DNA of 64,000 nucleotides from Caryophanales bacterium UBA1427 (lineage in GTDB: Bacteria; Bacillota_I; Bacilli_A; ML615J-28; CAG-313). This document shows positions 24,148 to 33,775 of this stretch, piece by piece. The position numbers and the translations under genes are program-made. The notes beneath the pieces are model-generated. The model searched no databases. It saw only the letters and a list, made by a program, of their open reading frames with translations, and was not told the DNA's origin. Every line of letters starts with the position of its first letter. The first letter of the stretch is position 1. The stretch is taken from positions 1-64,000 of the forward strand of contig DCTZ01000040.1 of the NCBI GenBank assembly GCA_002329485.1. The letters are read 5' to 3'.

Positions 24148-25962
24148 ATGGAAAACGTAAAGCAAACCGTCAAAAAGCCCCATGCGCTTGTGAGAATGTT
24201 AAAATACTTAAAAGACAATGATCCAGCAATTATATGGTTCTTTGTCGTTTATACAATCTGCTCCTCGATTCACCCGGTTGTGGGAGTTGTCTTTCCCAAA
24301 TATTTGATTACGCTTCTTTTGGGAGAAAATGTCGTCATCAATTCCGTTTTGTTCGTGGTCGCAATCTTTTTTCTAATCAGCGCCGTTACGAGCTTTTTGG
24401 AAAGCTATACTTTTTACGCTTCCAATACGCGGATAACCTACTTAAGGATTCGCTATCTGTTTATCCAGTTTAAACTGTTTCTGACAATGGATTACAAATA
24501 TGTTGAAGATCCGACCTTTGGCAACGAATACGAATTGGCTTTTGAAGCGTGTTCCTCCAACAATAACGGGATTGAACAAATCTACCACAGCATGTTCGAA
24601 ATCGTGGCGAAAATTCTTTCCATCATCATGTACGTCGTTTTGGTTTCCATGCTTACGCCGTGGGCGTTCTTGGCCATTTTCTTAAGCGTCATCGTCGGCT
24701 ATTTCACCAGCAAATTTGTCGAACGCTACCGTTATTCCAAAAGGATGGAATTGGCCCATGCCAACCGGAAAACCCGGTATTACAACGAAGTGACCTATGA
24801 TTTCAAATTCGGAAAAGATATCAGGCTTTACGGATTGGGCGAAAAAGTCATGGATTGTTACAGAAACGAAATCTTTAATTATCTGAAAGTATTCCGCAGA
24901 ATCAAAAACAAAGAATACGGTTGGGCTTTGTTTGACTTGTTTTTTGTTTTGCTAAGCGACATTACCGTTTACGCCTTTTTGATTATCAAGTACCTGGAAG
25001 GAATGGACCTGGCCTCCTTTACGATGTATCTTGGTGCATGTCTTGCCTTAAGCACTGCCCTTAAGACCATCATCGGCGACTTAACGGTCATGCGCAACGA
25101 AATGCGTTATGTCAAAGATTTCTTCCGCTTTATCGATACGCCGCTTGTAACCAACGACGGAACGCTTCCCCCTCCCGAAGACGAAACCTTGGAAGTGGAA
25201 TTCCAAAACGTCAGTTTCAAATACCCGAAAACCGAAAAATATATCTATAAAAACCTTAACTTAAAAATTGCCAAGGGCGAAAAACTGGCCATCGTGGGAG
25301 TCAACGGAGCAGGAAAAACGACTTTGGTGAAGTTGTTGACCAGACTTTTCGATGTCGAAGAAGGCGAAATTCTCGTGAACGGCGTCTCAATCAAACAATA
25401 CGAATTGTTCGGCTATTTGTCGATGTTTTCGGTTGTTTTCCAAAATATCAATATCTATGCTTTCCCGGTAAGGCAGAACGTCACGATGGGCCATGACCGG
25501 ACCGACGAAGAAGTTTGGGACTGTCTGATTAAAGCGGGGCTGGAAGAAAAAATCGCTTCGCTTTCCGGCGGACTCGACCATATGTTGTTGAAAGTAATCG
25601 ACGAAAACGGGGTGGAACTGTCCGGCGGAGAAAACCAGAAATTGGCGATTGCCCGCGCGTTGTTCAAACAGGCCAAAATGATTATCCTCGACGAACCGAC
25701 TTCCGCTTTGGATGCTTTGGCGGAAGCGGATATTTATCAAAGGTTCAACGAACTCGTTTCCGACAAAACTACCATCTATGTTTCGCACCGGCTGGCCAGC
25801 ACCAAGTTTTGCGACAAAATTGCTTTTTTCAACGAAAACGGCTTGGTGGAATATGGTACCCATGACGAACTGATGGCTTTGGAAGGCCAATATTACAATA
25901 TGTTTGTTACCCAAGGCAAATACTATCAGACAGAGGAGAACGACGATGAAACGGTTGCGTAG
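24148..25962 (+). CDS. ABC exporter half 1 (membrane + ATPase)
   Basis: 604 residues. Six membrane helices occupy roughly 25-320, followed by a nucleotide-binding domain: Walker A GVNGAGKTTLV, Q-loop VVFQNINIYAF, signature LSGGENQKLAIARALF, Walker B MIILDEPTSALD, and a switch His in YVSHRLAS. It is translationally linked to a second similar gene (17-base overlap), and the two probably form a heterodimer. Both have full catalytic residues. Peptide or drug export is likely; no substrate gene is visible. Confidence 0.85.
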   Translation: MENVKQTVKKPHALVRMLKYLKDNDPAIIWFFVVYTICSSIHPVVGVVFPKYLITLLLGENVVINSVLFVVAIFFLISAVTSFLESYTFYASNTRITYLRIRYLFIQFKLFLTMDYKYVEDPTFGNEYELAFEACSSNNNGIEQIYHSMFEIVAKILSIIMYVVLVSMLTPWAFLAIFLSVIVGYFTSKFVERYRYSKRMELAHANRKTRYYNEVTYDFKFGKDIRLYGLGEKVMDCYRNEIFNYLKVFRRIKNKEYGWALFDLFFVLLSDITVYAFLIIKYLEGMDLASFTMYLGACLALSTALKTIIGDLTVMRNEMRYVKDFFRFIDTPLVTNDGTLPPPEDETLEVEFQNVSFKYPKTEKYIYKNLNLKIAKGEKLAIVGVNGAGKTTLVKLLTRLFDVEEGEILVNGVSIKQYELFGYLSMFSVVFQNINIYAFPVRQNVTMGHDRTDEEVWDCLIKAGLEEKIASLSGGLDHMLLKVIDENGVELSGGENQKLAIARALFKQAKMIILDEPTSALDALAEADIYQRFNELVSDKTTIYVSHRLASTKFCDKIAFFNENGLVEYGTHDELMALEGQYYNMFVTQGKYYQTEENDDETVA

Positions 25963-27805
25963 TTTTTTCCTATTTATCAAAATTGCTTTTAAAATTTCTC
26001 CGAGTTATTTTGTTCTGTTGATTTTAGGGGGACTTCTTTCCAGCGGGCAAATTGTCGCAAATGTTCTTTTGCCGAAATATTTGGTCGACGAACTCGTCCG
26101 GCTGACCAACCAAAAAATTATTGCCCCGGGTTATGCGTTTAAATTCGGCGATATCTTTACCGCTTTTTCGCAAGTCTTCCTTTTTGGCGCTTTGATTGTT
26201 TTGGCCAACCTCTTATTCGGCTTTCTCGACAAAACCCACAAGCGTCTGCTTGACGTAAAAACCAGTTACGTGGATAAGATGTTTCCGGGCGAAATGGCCA
26301 AGAAAATCATGGCGGTCAATTATCAGTATTTGGAAGATCCTTATTATCTCGATCTGAAAGAACGGGCACTTTTTGCGCAAACCAACCAATCTGCTTTGCG
26401 AAATCTTGTCAATGCTTTTGCCATGATAATCCAGGAAACGATAACGATTATCGCTTTGATTACCATCATGCTGACCTTAAGCGTTTATTTGTTAATCGCT
26501 TTGCTTATTACAATCGGTTTGATTTTGTTAATCCGCATTTATTTCAAAAACTATCAGGTCAGTTTTATGCGAAGTCTCATTCCGGTTAACCGACGGTACG
26601 GCTATTATATGTCTCTCGGGTTTAATTTTCCGTATGCCAAAGATATCCGTTTGTACGATGCCTCGGATTTGATTTTAGACCACGTGAAGAAGTATAACGA
26701 AACGATTATGAAATCTTTCCTGAAAAACTATCAAAAGCTGGGCCTAATGACCGGTTTTATCCGCATCATCAATGCCTTGCAATCGGCGATTATTTATCTT
26801 TACATCGCCTTTCGAACCCTCGGAATTTGGGGCGAAAAAATCTCGCTGGGCAGTTTTACGATGTATGTCAACAGCGCCCTCAGATTTTCCGGTTCGGTAA
26901 CCCGCTTCTTCGACCAATTTGTGACGGTTTCCCAAATGCTTGATTATTTGGAACCGTTTATGGAATTCATGAGTTTGGAAGACGAAGCCGAAAAGAAAGG
27001 AAACCACGTTTTAACCAAAATCGATTCCATCCGGTTTGAAAACGTCAGTTTTGCTTATCCGAAAAGCGACAAATTGGTTTTGGAAAACATCAGCTTTTCG
27101 ATTAAAGCCGGCGAACGGATTTCGATTGTGGGACTGAACGGCGCCGGAAAAACCACGTTGATCAAACTGCTTTGCCGCCTCTACAAACCGCAACAAGGCA
27201 CCATTTACGTGAACGATATCGATATTCAGGAATATGATTCGGAAAGCTATCGGAAACAAATCACCGCGGTCTTCCAGGATTTCCAGATGTTTGCCTACAG
27301 TATCGAAGACAATGTTACCGGGGTCGAACCGAAAGACCAAGAAAAACTTATGCATATCTTTAAACAGGTAGGCATTTACGATAAAGTAATGTCTTTGCCA
27401 AACCAGGCAAAAACGCCGCTCAACAAAACCTACGACGAAGAAGGCACGGAACTGTCCGGCGGGGAATTGCAGAAACTGGCAATCGCAAGAGCTCTTTATA
27501 AAGATGCCTCCCTCGTTATTTTGGACGAACCGACTTCGGCGCTCGATCCGCTGGCGGAAGCGGAAATCTATCAACAATTCAACGACCTCGTGCACGACAA
27601 AACCGCCATCTACATCTCGCATCGGATGTCGAGTTCCGTTTTCTGCGACCGGATTCTCATCATCGATGGTGGAAAAGCGGTGGATTACGATACCCACCAA
27701 AACCTGATGCAAAAGAAAGACAGCCTGTATTACAAACTCTTTATGGCCCAAGCCAAAAACTATCAGATCGAAAACGGGCTGAAATTAAAAGAACACGCGG
27801 TGTAA
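25946..27805 (+). CDS. ABC exporter half 2 (membrane + ATPase)
   Basis: 619 residues from the ATG at 25946, which follows AGAGGAGA inside the end of the previous gene. Membrane domain about 10-330, then Walker A GLNGAGKTTLI, signature LSGGELQKLAIARALY, Walker B LVILDEPTSALD and switch His in YISHRMSS. It has the same unusual LSGGE(N/L)QK signature as the partner, so the two genes probably arose by duplication. The DUF438 protein gene follows 12 bases later and may be in the same operon. Confidence 0.85.
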   Translation: MKRLRSFFLFIKIAFKISPSYFVLLILGGLLSSGQIVANVLLPKYLVDELVRLTNQKIIAPGYAFKFGDIFTAFSQVFLFGALIVLANLLFGFLDKTHKRLLDVKTSYVDKMFPGEMAKKIMAVNYQYLEDPYYLDLKERALFAQTNQSALRNLVNAFAMIIQETITIIALITIMLTLSVYLLIALLITIGLILLIRIYFKNYQVSFMRSLIPVNRRYGYYMSLGFNFPYAKDIRLYDASDLILDHVKKYNETIMKSFLKNYQKLGLMTGFIRIINALQSAIIYLYIAFRTLGIWGEKISLGSFTMYVNSALRFSGSVTRFFDQFVTVSQMLDYLEPFMEFMSLEDEAEKKGNHVLTKIDSIRFENVSFAYPKSDKLVLENISFSIKAGERISIVGLNGAGKTTLIKLLCRLYKPQQGTIYVNDIDIQEYDSESYRKQITAVFQDFQMFAYSIEDNVTGVEPKDQEKLMHIFKQVGIYDKVMSLPNQAKTPLNKTYDEEGTELSGGELQKLAIARALYKDASLVILDEPTSALDPLAEAEIYQQFNDLVHDKTAIYISHRMSSSVFCDRILIIDGGKAVDYDTHQNLMQKKDSLYYKLFMAQAKNYQIENGLKLKEHAV

Positions 27806-27817
27806 AGGAAGTGAATA

Positions 27818-28996
27818 ATGAACTCATTTAAAGATGTCGATCAAAGCCGTCTCGTTTTGTTGAACCGCTTCATGGAGGAATACCGGGAAAGCCCCGACAA
27901 AAAAGGGGTTGTGGAAAAGTATGAGGAAATTCTTCAAGATATTACCCCATTGGAAATCTTTTCTTTAAACGATTATTCAACGGAAACACTGCTTTCCCTC
28001 GATCAAATCAAAAGCGAAGCGGGCAAGTTTGTCAATCTGTTTAACCATGGCTTGAAGAAGTTTTCGTGGAACCGCGCTTGTTCGCCTCTGATGGAACATT
28101 TCCTGAAAGAAAACGAAGCCATCAGACAACATTTGGGAACCATGAAAGAAGCGGTGAAAACTCTAAACGATCCCCAAAGCAAGAGGCGTTTTCGCGCTTC
28201 TTTGGCGCAGCTTGCGGTAGTCGAAAACAAATTCATCAAAATGCAGAATATTCTTTTCCCCATCATGGAAAAGAAAATCCCCTCGACTAGGCCTTTGACG
28301 GTGCTTTGGAGTCTCCATGACGATTGCAAAGCTTTAATGGATAAAATTCTTTCGCATTTGAAACAGCCGGAAACCGACGAAAAACTCTTAAACAAACAAA
28401 TTGGAGAATTCTACTTTCTTTTGATGGGTATCCTTTATAAGGAAGAACACATTTTGTTCCCGATTGCTTCTTATATCATCAACAAAGAAGAATGGGAGCA
28501 GATGGCTATGGATGCGGCGGCTTTCCCGGCGGTTCTGATTGAGCCCCTTCCCACGGAAGAAAGAAGCCGAAAGCCAGGCGCCTCGGACAGTCACCATTTC
28601 AAAGATTTGACCGGTACGCTCAACTTTGAACAGCTTGCTTTGATTATGAGACATTTGCCGATAGATATAACGTTTGTCGACGAGCATAACCGGGTTACTT
28701 ATTACAACGAAACAACGAACAGGCTTTTTCCCCGCACGCCTGCGGTTATCGGCCGAAGCGTCGAATTATGCCACCCAGAAAAAAGCGTCCACGTGGTCAA
28801 AAAAATCATCGAATCGTTTCGTTTGGGGCTTGCCGACCAAGCGGAGTTTTGGATCGAATACAAAAACCGCTTTATTTATATCGTTTATTATGCTTTAAGA
28901 GATGAACAAAACAATTACAAAGGGGTGCTGGAAGTAACCCAAGATGCAACCCTCATCCGTTCCCTGCAAGGGCAAAAACGTCTGCTTGATTGGTAA
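27818..28996 (+). CDS. DUF438 / hemerythrin-like / PAS sensor protein
   Basis: 392 residues, cytoplasmic. Residues about 8-75 match DUF438 (LNRFMEEYRESPDKKGVVEKYEEILQDITPLEIF). Residues about 85-235 form a hemerythrin-like helical bundle with His and Glu that could hold a di-iron centre (LMEHFLKENEAIRQHL, LWSLHDDCKALMDKI, LYKEEHILFPI). A PAS-like domain follows from about 275 (LPIDITFVDEHNRVTYYNETTNRLFPRTPAVIGRSVELCHPEKS). Such proteins are putative oxygen or redox sensors. There is no output domain, so it must act through a partner. A terminator follows. Confidence 0.85.
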   Translation: MNSFKDVDQSRLVLLNRFMEEYRESPDKKGVVEKYEEILQDITPLEIFSLNDYSTETLLSLDQIKSEAGKFVNLFNHGLKKFSWNRACSPLMEHFLKENEAIRQHLGTMKEAVKTLNDPQSKRRFRASLAQLAVVENKFIKMQNILFPIMEKKIPSTRPLTVLWSLHDDCKALMDKILSHLKQPETDEKLLNKQIGEFYFLLMGILYKEEHILFPIASYIINKEEWEQMAMDAAAFPAVLIEPLPTEERSRKPGASDSHHFKDLTGTLNFEQLALIMRHLPIDITFVDEHNRVTYYNETTNRLFPRTPAVIGRSVELCHPEKSVHVVKKIIESFRLGLADQAEFWIEYKNRFIYIVYYALRDEQNNYKGVLEVTQDATLIRSLQGQKRLLDW

Positions 28997-29025
28997 GAAA
29001 AATTTTAAAAAAAATATCGTTTTTC

Positions 29026-29054
29026 GGCCTCGCCTGACCGCGGGGCCCTTTTTG
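29026..29054 (+). terminator. Terminator after the exporter/DUF438 operon
   Basis: GGCCTCG pairs with CGGGGCC (one G-U pair) around an eight-base loop, followed by CTTTTT. Confidence 0.7.
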
Positions 29055-29107
29055 ATTTTGGCAAAAAAATGCTCCGTTTTTTTAAAATTTTTTTAGTGGA
29101 AAAGACT

Positions 29108-29135
29108 TGATTTTCTAAAAAAAAGGTATATAATT
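29108..29135 (+). promoter_or_regulatory. Promoter of potABCD
   Basis: TTGATT, 16 bases, TATAAT, 28 bases before the potA start codon. Confidence 0.65.
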
Positions 29136-29163
29136 ATTCCATGATTTTTATGGGAGGCCATCA

Positions 29164-30321
29164 ATGAAAAAAGTAATTATCGAATTACGCGATGTTTATA
29201 AGCAATTTGATGACGACTTGATTGTCAACGGCATCAATTTGCAGATATACGAGAACGAATTTCTCACCCTCTTAGGTCCGTCGGGTTGTGGGAAGACGAC
29301 AACATTGCGCATGATAGGAGGTTTTGAACAACCAAATAAAGGCGAAATAATCATTAACGGCAAAATCTTTAATGATCTTCCGCCTTATGCGCGCCCCATT
29401 AACACGGTTTTTCAACGGTATGCCTTATTCCCGCATTTAAACGTTTTTGAAAATGTGGCGTTTGGTTTGAAAAACCGCGGATGGGATTATCTTGCCCGTT
29501 TCTTCAATCAGGAAGAAATGGAAAAAGAAATCTTAAAAGAAAAGGAAGCCGGGGGAGAAATCAATCCCAAGGTTACCAAACATGATCTGAAAAAGAAAAT
29601 CAACGAGAAAATTTCGGAAGCTGTCATGAAAGCTTTGGATATGGTCAAACTGACCGGTTTGGAAAAACGCAAAATCGACCAGATGAGCGGCGGTCAACAA
29701 CAACGGGTCGCTTTGGCAAGAGCCATCGTCAACCGTCCCCAAATTCTTTTGCTTGACGAACCCCTGGCGGCGCTTGATTTGAAACTGCGCCAAAACATGC
29801 AATACGAATTGAAAGAAATGCAGCGCAAACTCGGCATCACTTTCGTCTATGTCACACATGACCAAGAAGAAGCGATGACGATGAGCGACCGGATTGTTGT
29901 CATGAAAGACGGTGTTATCCAACAATTGGGTACTCCGAAAGACATTTACAACGAACCGGTTAACCGCTATGTCGCAACTTTTGTCGGCGAATCGAATATC
30001 ATTCCCGGAACCTATCTGGGTAAAAAGGTGGCCTTTTTGGGAGCCGAGTTTGATTGTTTGGATTATCCGTTTGCGGTTAACGAACCGGTTGATGTGGTAA
30101 TCCGTCCCGAAGATTTCGATGTCATCGATCACGAAAAAGCCAAACTCACGGGAATCGTCACTTCGTCAATCTTTAAAGGAGTGCACAACGAATTGCTGGT
30201 CGACATTCAGGGTCACGAATTTATCGTCAATACTTATGAAAATTATGCGGTCGGCGAACCAATCGGTTTAAAAGTTGACCCTTACGAAATTCATTTGATG
30301 AAGGTGCAAGGCAATGAATAA
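29164..30321 (+). CDS. potA: Spermidine/putrescine ABC transporter ATPase
   Basis: 385 residues. Walker A GPSGCGKTT, Q-loop VFQRYALFPHLN, signature MSGGQQQRVALARAI, Walker B LLLDEPLAALD, His in YVTHDQEEAM, and a C-terminal TOBE domain (VVIRPEDFDVI). Between the Q-loop and signature there is a charged insertion of roughly 35-40 residues (after FGLKNRG) that standard PotA lacks. It couples ATP hydrolysis to polyamine import through PotBC. The stop overlaps potB. Confidence 0.93.
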   Translation: MKKVIIELRDVYKQFDDDLIVNGINLQIYENEFLTLLGPSGCGKTTTLRMIGGFEQPNKGEIIINGKIFNDLPPYARPINTVFQRYALFPHLNVFENVAFGLKNRGWDYLARFFNQEEMEKEILKEKEAGGEINPKVTKHDLKKKINEKISEAVMKALDMVKLTGLEKRKIDQMSGGQQQRVALARAIVNRPQILLLDEPLAALDLKLRQNMQYELKEMQRKLGITFVYVTHDQEEAMTMSDRIVVMKDGVIQQLGTPKDIYNEPVNRYVATFVGESNIIPGTYLGKKVAFLGAEFDCLDYPFAVNEPVDVVIRPEDFDVIDHEKAKLTGIVTSSIFKGVHNELLVDIQGHEFIVNTYENYAVGEPIGLKVDPYEIHLMKVQGNE

Positions 30322-31138
30322 AACGATTCGCAAACTGGCCTACCCTTATTACGGATGGTTGTATTTGCTTGCCATTGTTCCGATTGCGATTATGCTTGTG
30401 CTGGTCTTTTTCGATATCGAAGGGATTGGGTTCAGCGAAGCAAGATTTACTTTTCGGAACTTTGCGCTGTTTTTGGAACCATCAACCCTTGAAGCTTTCG
30501 GAAACAGTTTTCTGTTTGCCACGACCGCTACTTTGGTTTCGGCCGTTTTGGGCTATATTGTCGCCTATCAGGTCTTCCGTTCCCGCTTTCGCAACAAGTT
30601 CATCATTTTGACGCTTTTTATTTTGCCGATGTGGTCGAATATGCTGCTTCGGACCGAAGCCCTAGGCAATATCATGGAACGCCACAATATCTTTACCGAT
30701 CTTTTGGGAATTCCGGGGGGTTTCAACTTAAGAGGAACCGGACTGGCCGTTTTAATCGGTTTGGTAATAACTTATCTTCCGTTTATGATTTTGCCGATTT
30801 ATACCGCACTGGAAAAAATCGACCCTTCTTTGGAAGAAGCGGCGCTTGATTTGGGCGTTACCGAAATGCGTAAGTTTTGGAAGGTCGTCTTTCCTTTATC
30901 TATTAAAGGCGTTATCACCGGTTGCATCATGGTCTTTTTGCCGTGTCTGAGCGGTTTTGCCATTCCGGAAATTCTCGGCAACGGGAACATCATGTTGATT
31001 GGAAATATCATCGAACAGTCTTTCCGGAACATGAGCTACAATCTGGGTTCGCTTCTGGCCATAACGATATTGTTCTTTATCTTCGGATCGCTGATGATTG
31101 TCAACAAAGTCGATAAAGAAGGAGGTACTTTGATATGA
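30314..31138 (+). CDS. potB: Spermidine/putrescine ABC transporter permease
   Basis: 274 residues with about six membrane helices and the EAA loop (LEEAALDLGVTEMRKFWKVVFPL). It overlaps potA (8 bases) and potC (4 bases). It forms the membrane channel with PotC. Confidence 0.92.
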   Translation: MNKTIRKLAYPYYGWLYLLAIVPIAIMLVLVFFDIEGIGFSEARFTFRNFALFLEPSTLEAFGNSFLFATTATLVSAVLGYIVAYQVFRSRFRNKFIILTLFILPMWSNMLLRTEALGNIMERHNIFTDLLGIPGGFNLRGTGLAVLIGLVITYLPFMILPIYTALEKIDPSLEEAALDLGVTEMRKFWKVVFPLSIKGVITGCIMVFLPCLSGFAIPEILGNGNIMLIGNIIEQSFRNMSYNLGSLLAITILFFIFGSLMIVNKVDKEGGTLI

Positions 31139-31992
31139 TCGAGTACTCTAAGGCCACGATTGAAGAATACGGCTACAAAGACCGGCGTTTCTTGAAAAAA
31201 GTTTATCGGATATCGACCAAAGTGTTGGTTGTCGCGGTTATCTTCTTGATGTATCTGCCGGTTTTGACCATCGCATTACAATCGTTCAATTCCAGCAGCG
31301 AACTATCTTCGTTCGGCAGTTTTACTTTCAAATGGTACGGCCAAATCTTTAGGCATCCGATGCTTGCTTCGGCCATTCAGAACACGGCGATTGTTAGTCT
31401 TACCTCGACTATCCTTGCGACCGTGCTCGGGACTTTCATTGCGATGGGTATCTATTACTTATTCCCCAAAGCCAAACAGCAGATATTGCTTTTGAACAAT
31501 ATTCCGATTTTGAATGCGGATATCGTTACCGGTATCAGCCTGATGTTGGTCTTTTCACTGCTTTTGCCGGTTTTTCCGTATATTTTCGGTTTGCCGACTT
31601 TGATTTTGGCGCATTTGTTTTTTACCCTTCCGTACGTCATTTTGAGCGTTTTGCCGAAACTCGGCGAGGTCGACCCGAACCTAATGGATGCGGCGGCGGA
31701 TTTGGGTTTGAAACCGATTAAGTCGCTTGTAAAAGTCATGGTTCCGGCCGTCAAAGCGGGCATCTTTTCGGGAATGCTTTTGGCCTTTACGATGAGCGTG
31801 GACGACTTTGTGGTCAGTTACTATACAACTGGCAACGGTTACGACAACCTATCGATTTGGATTTACGGCAGTATCGGCAGAAAAAGTCTGACACCATCGG
31901 TTTATGCTTTCAGTACCCTTTTGACGCTCGGTACCGCCCTCGTTCTTTTAGCGGTTAACTTATTGTCGAAACGAAAGGTAAGGAATAAATAA
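31135..31992 (+). CDS. potC: Spermidine/putrescine ABC transporter permease
   Basis: 285 residues with six helices after a longer cytoplasmic N terminus (about 30 residues). The EAA loop reads LMDAAADLGLKPIKSLVKVMVP. The region DDFVVSYYTTGNG is typical of PotC. The stop codon shares one base with the start of potD. Confidence 0.92.
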   Translation: MIEYSKATIEEYGYKDRRFLKKVYRISTKVLVVAVIFLMYLPVLTIALQSFNSSSELSSFGSFTFKWYGQIFRHPMLASAIQNTAIVSLTSTILATVLGTFIAMGIYYLFPKAKQQILLLNNIPILNADIVTGISLMLVFSLLLPVFPYIFGLPTLILAHLFFTLPYVILSVLPKLGEVDPNLMDAAADLGLKPIKSLVKVMVPAVKAGIFSGMLLAFTMSVDDFVVSYYTTGNGYDNLSIWIYGSIGRKSLTPSVYAFSTLLTLGTALVLLAVNLLSKRKVRNK

Positions 31993-33128
31993 TGCGAAAA
32001 ATTGCTTTCTTTATTTGTTTATTCTTAATCTGTTTTACCGTTTCGGGATGCGGTCAGCGGGAAAAACTTTTGCTTCTCAACTGGGGCGAATACATAAACG
32101 ATGAAATCATCACGATGTTCGAAGAAAAATACAATTGCAACGTAATCTTAAACATTGCGGATTCGAACGAACTGTTCTATGCCAAAATCAAAAGCGGCAC
32201 CACCGTTTACGATTTGGTAATTCCTTCCGAATATATGGTGGAACGAATGGTGCAAAACGATTTGTTGCAAAAGGTTGATTATTCGAAACTCACCAATTAC
32301 GATCCCGTCAACAACCCTTATCTGCCGGGTGTAATCGGCATTCAGAACCAGATGTTTGAGGGTTATGAGGATTATGCTGTGCCGTACTTTTGGGGAACTT
32401 TCGGCCTCATGTACAACAAAAAAGTGAATGGTTTGGAAGAAGCCGTCAAAAAATACGGCTGGAAAGGTTATTTCGAACCGGAACTTCTTCCGGGTAACAT
32501 CCGTGTCGGCATGTACGATGTTCCGCGTTATGCCTATGCCGCCGCAATGTTTTACCTGGATCAAAGCCCGAATGTTTATTCCGAAGAGCTTTTGAAAGCA
32601 GCCGAACAAGTGCTTCTTAAGCGGAAATTCACCGAATGGGGAACCGATACTTTGAAAAAAGGTATTTCCTCGGGCAATCGGGATTTGGCGTTTGTTTATA
32701 CGGGCGACTTTTTGGACATGCTTTATATCAAACTGTCCGACGGGGTCAAACGGGAAGATATTACTTTCGATATCTATATTCCGAACCAAACCATCGCCTT
32801 CATGGACACCTTCGTGATTCCGAAAAAAGCGCGCCATTTGGATTTGGCTCACAAATTCATCGACTTTTTGCTCGATCCCGAAATTGCTTACCTCAACGCA
32901 AGTGTTGTCGGTTACTGCACGCCTTTGCAAAAATCCTATGAAATGATTGTGGGCTACGAAGGCGACGACCAATGGCTGAACGACTGGAAGGAAGCCAATT
33001 TGACTTATTATCCGCTTCCGAAACCGGGCGAAGAACAATTCATCGGAACACCGCTCAAAAACTTTGACCGGAACGTCCTCAATGCCATATCGACGATGGT
33101 CAATAACGTTATCGTGAAAAACCGTTAA
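31992..33128 (+). CDS. potD: Spermidine/putrescine-binding lipoprotein
   Basis: 378 residues. The lipobox is VSGC (Cys near residue 20), so the protein is anchored on the outer face of the membrane. The mature part is a PotD-type binding protein: LLNWGEYINDEIITMFEEKYNC at the start, YDLVIPSEYMVERM, and VPYFWGTFGLMYN. It delivers polyamines to PotBC. It closes the operon and is followed by a strong terminator. Confidence 0.92.
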   Translation: MRKIAFFICLFLICFTVSGCGQREKLLLLNWGEYINDEIITMFEEKYNCNVILNIADSNELFYAKIKSGTTVYDLVIPSEYMVERMVQNDLLQKVDYSKLTNYDPVNNPYLPGVIGIQNQMFEGYEDYAVPYFWGTFGLMYNKKVNGLEEAVKKYGWKGYFEPELLPGNIRVGMYDVPRYAYAAAMFYLDQSPNVYSEELLKAAEQVLLKRKFTEWGTDTLKKGISSGNRDLAFVYTGDFLDMLYIKLSDGVKREDITFDIYIPNQTIAFMDTFVIPKKARHLDLAHKFIDFLLDPEIAYLNASVVGYCTPLQKSYEMIVGYEGDDQWLNDWKEANLTYYPLPKPGEEQFIGTPLKNFDRNVLNAISTMVNNVIVKNR

Positions 33129-33146
33129 CACAATATTTTAACAATC

Positions 33147-33182
33147 AAGGAAATTCCCAAAAGTGCGGAATTTCCTTTTTTT
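33147..33182 (+). terminator. Terminator of potABCD
   Basis: AAGGAAATTCC pairs with GGAATTTCCTT around a nine-base loop, followed by seven Ts. Confidence 0.9.
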
Positions 33183-33267
33183 ATTGCCGAATGTTTTTTG
33201 ATAAATTTGTAAAATCAGGACATAATAAAATGAAAAGATTTGCTTATTTTTCGGAAAAGGAGGCATT

Positions 33268-33693
33268 ATGAATAACCAGCATCATAAGAAAAAAAGAAAT
33301 TCCGACTTCAGGCGGCGAAACGATGAAGAGTACAGCGAAATCGTCGAAGAATTCGAGACCAGGGATTCGCGGAGAGTCAGGGCATGGGAAAGCAACAAAT
33401 ATTTCTATGCCTTTGCGTATTTTCTCTTTTTTATCCCGCTCTTTCTCGAGGATACCAGACGTTCGCGGTTTTACGTCAATCAGGGAATCATGGTGTGGCT
33501 GTGGCTGATTTTGGGGAATGTCGCTCTGTATTACATCGGCTTTATTCCGGGAATGGAAATGTTTAACCCGACCGCCCAATGGATTTTCTCGGGGATAATC
33601 ATTTTTTTGGCATTATACGGCTTCATCGCGACTTTGATGGATCGCCGCGATGTCAGATTACCCGTTATCGGTTGGATCGATATTGTCAAATAA
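33268..33693 (+). CDS. Small integral membrane protein
   Basis: 141 residues: a very charged N-terminal 50 residues (KKKRNSDFRRRNDEEYSEIVEEFETRDSRRVR) and about three membrane helices. The DTRRSRFYVNQGIMVWLW segment resembles the conserved part of DUF4870/Tic20-like membrane proteins. An AAAAGGAGG ribosome binding site precedes the ATG. Function unknown. Confidence 0.6.
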   Translation: MNNQHHKKKRNSDFRRRNDEEYSEIVEEFETRDSRRVRAWESNKYFYAFAYFLFFIPLFLEDTRRSRFYVNQGIMVWLWLILGNVALYYIGFIPGMEMFNPTAQWIFSGIIIFLALYGFIATLMDRRDVRLPVIGWIDIVK

Positions 33694-33694
33694 C

Positions 33695-33722
33695 AAAAGA
33701 GCAACCTCTAGTTGCTCTTTTT
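33695..33722 (+). terminator. Terminator after the small membrane protein
   Basis: AAAAGAGCAAC pairs with GTTGCTCTTTT around a five-base loop, with more Ts after it. Confidence 0.88.
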
Positions 33723-33775
33723 GAAAGGACGTTTTATCATGGTAAGGGAAGAGGAGAGGCCTCTCCCCTTTTTTA

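Noticed and set aside
25387..25980. 197-residue frame antisense to the ABC exporter
   Set aside because: It mirrors the conserved ATPase domain on the other strand and has no independent signals.
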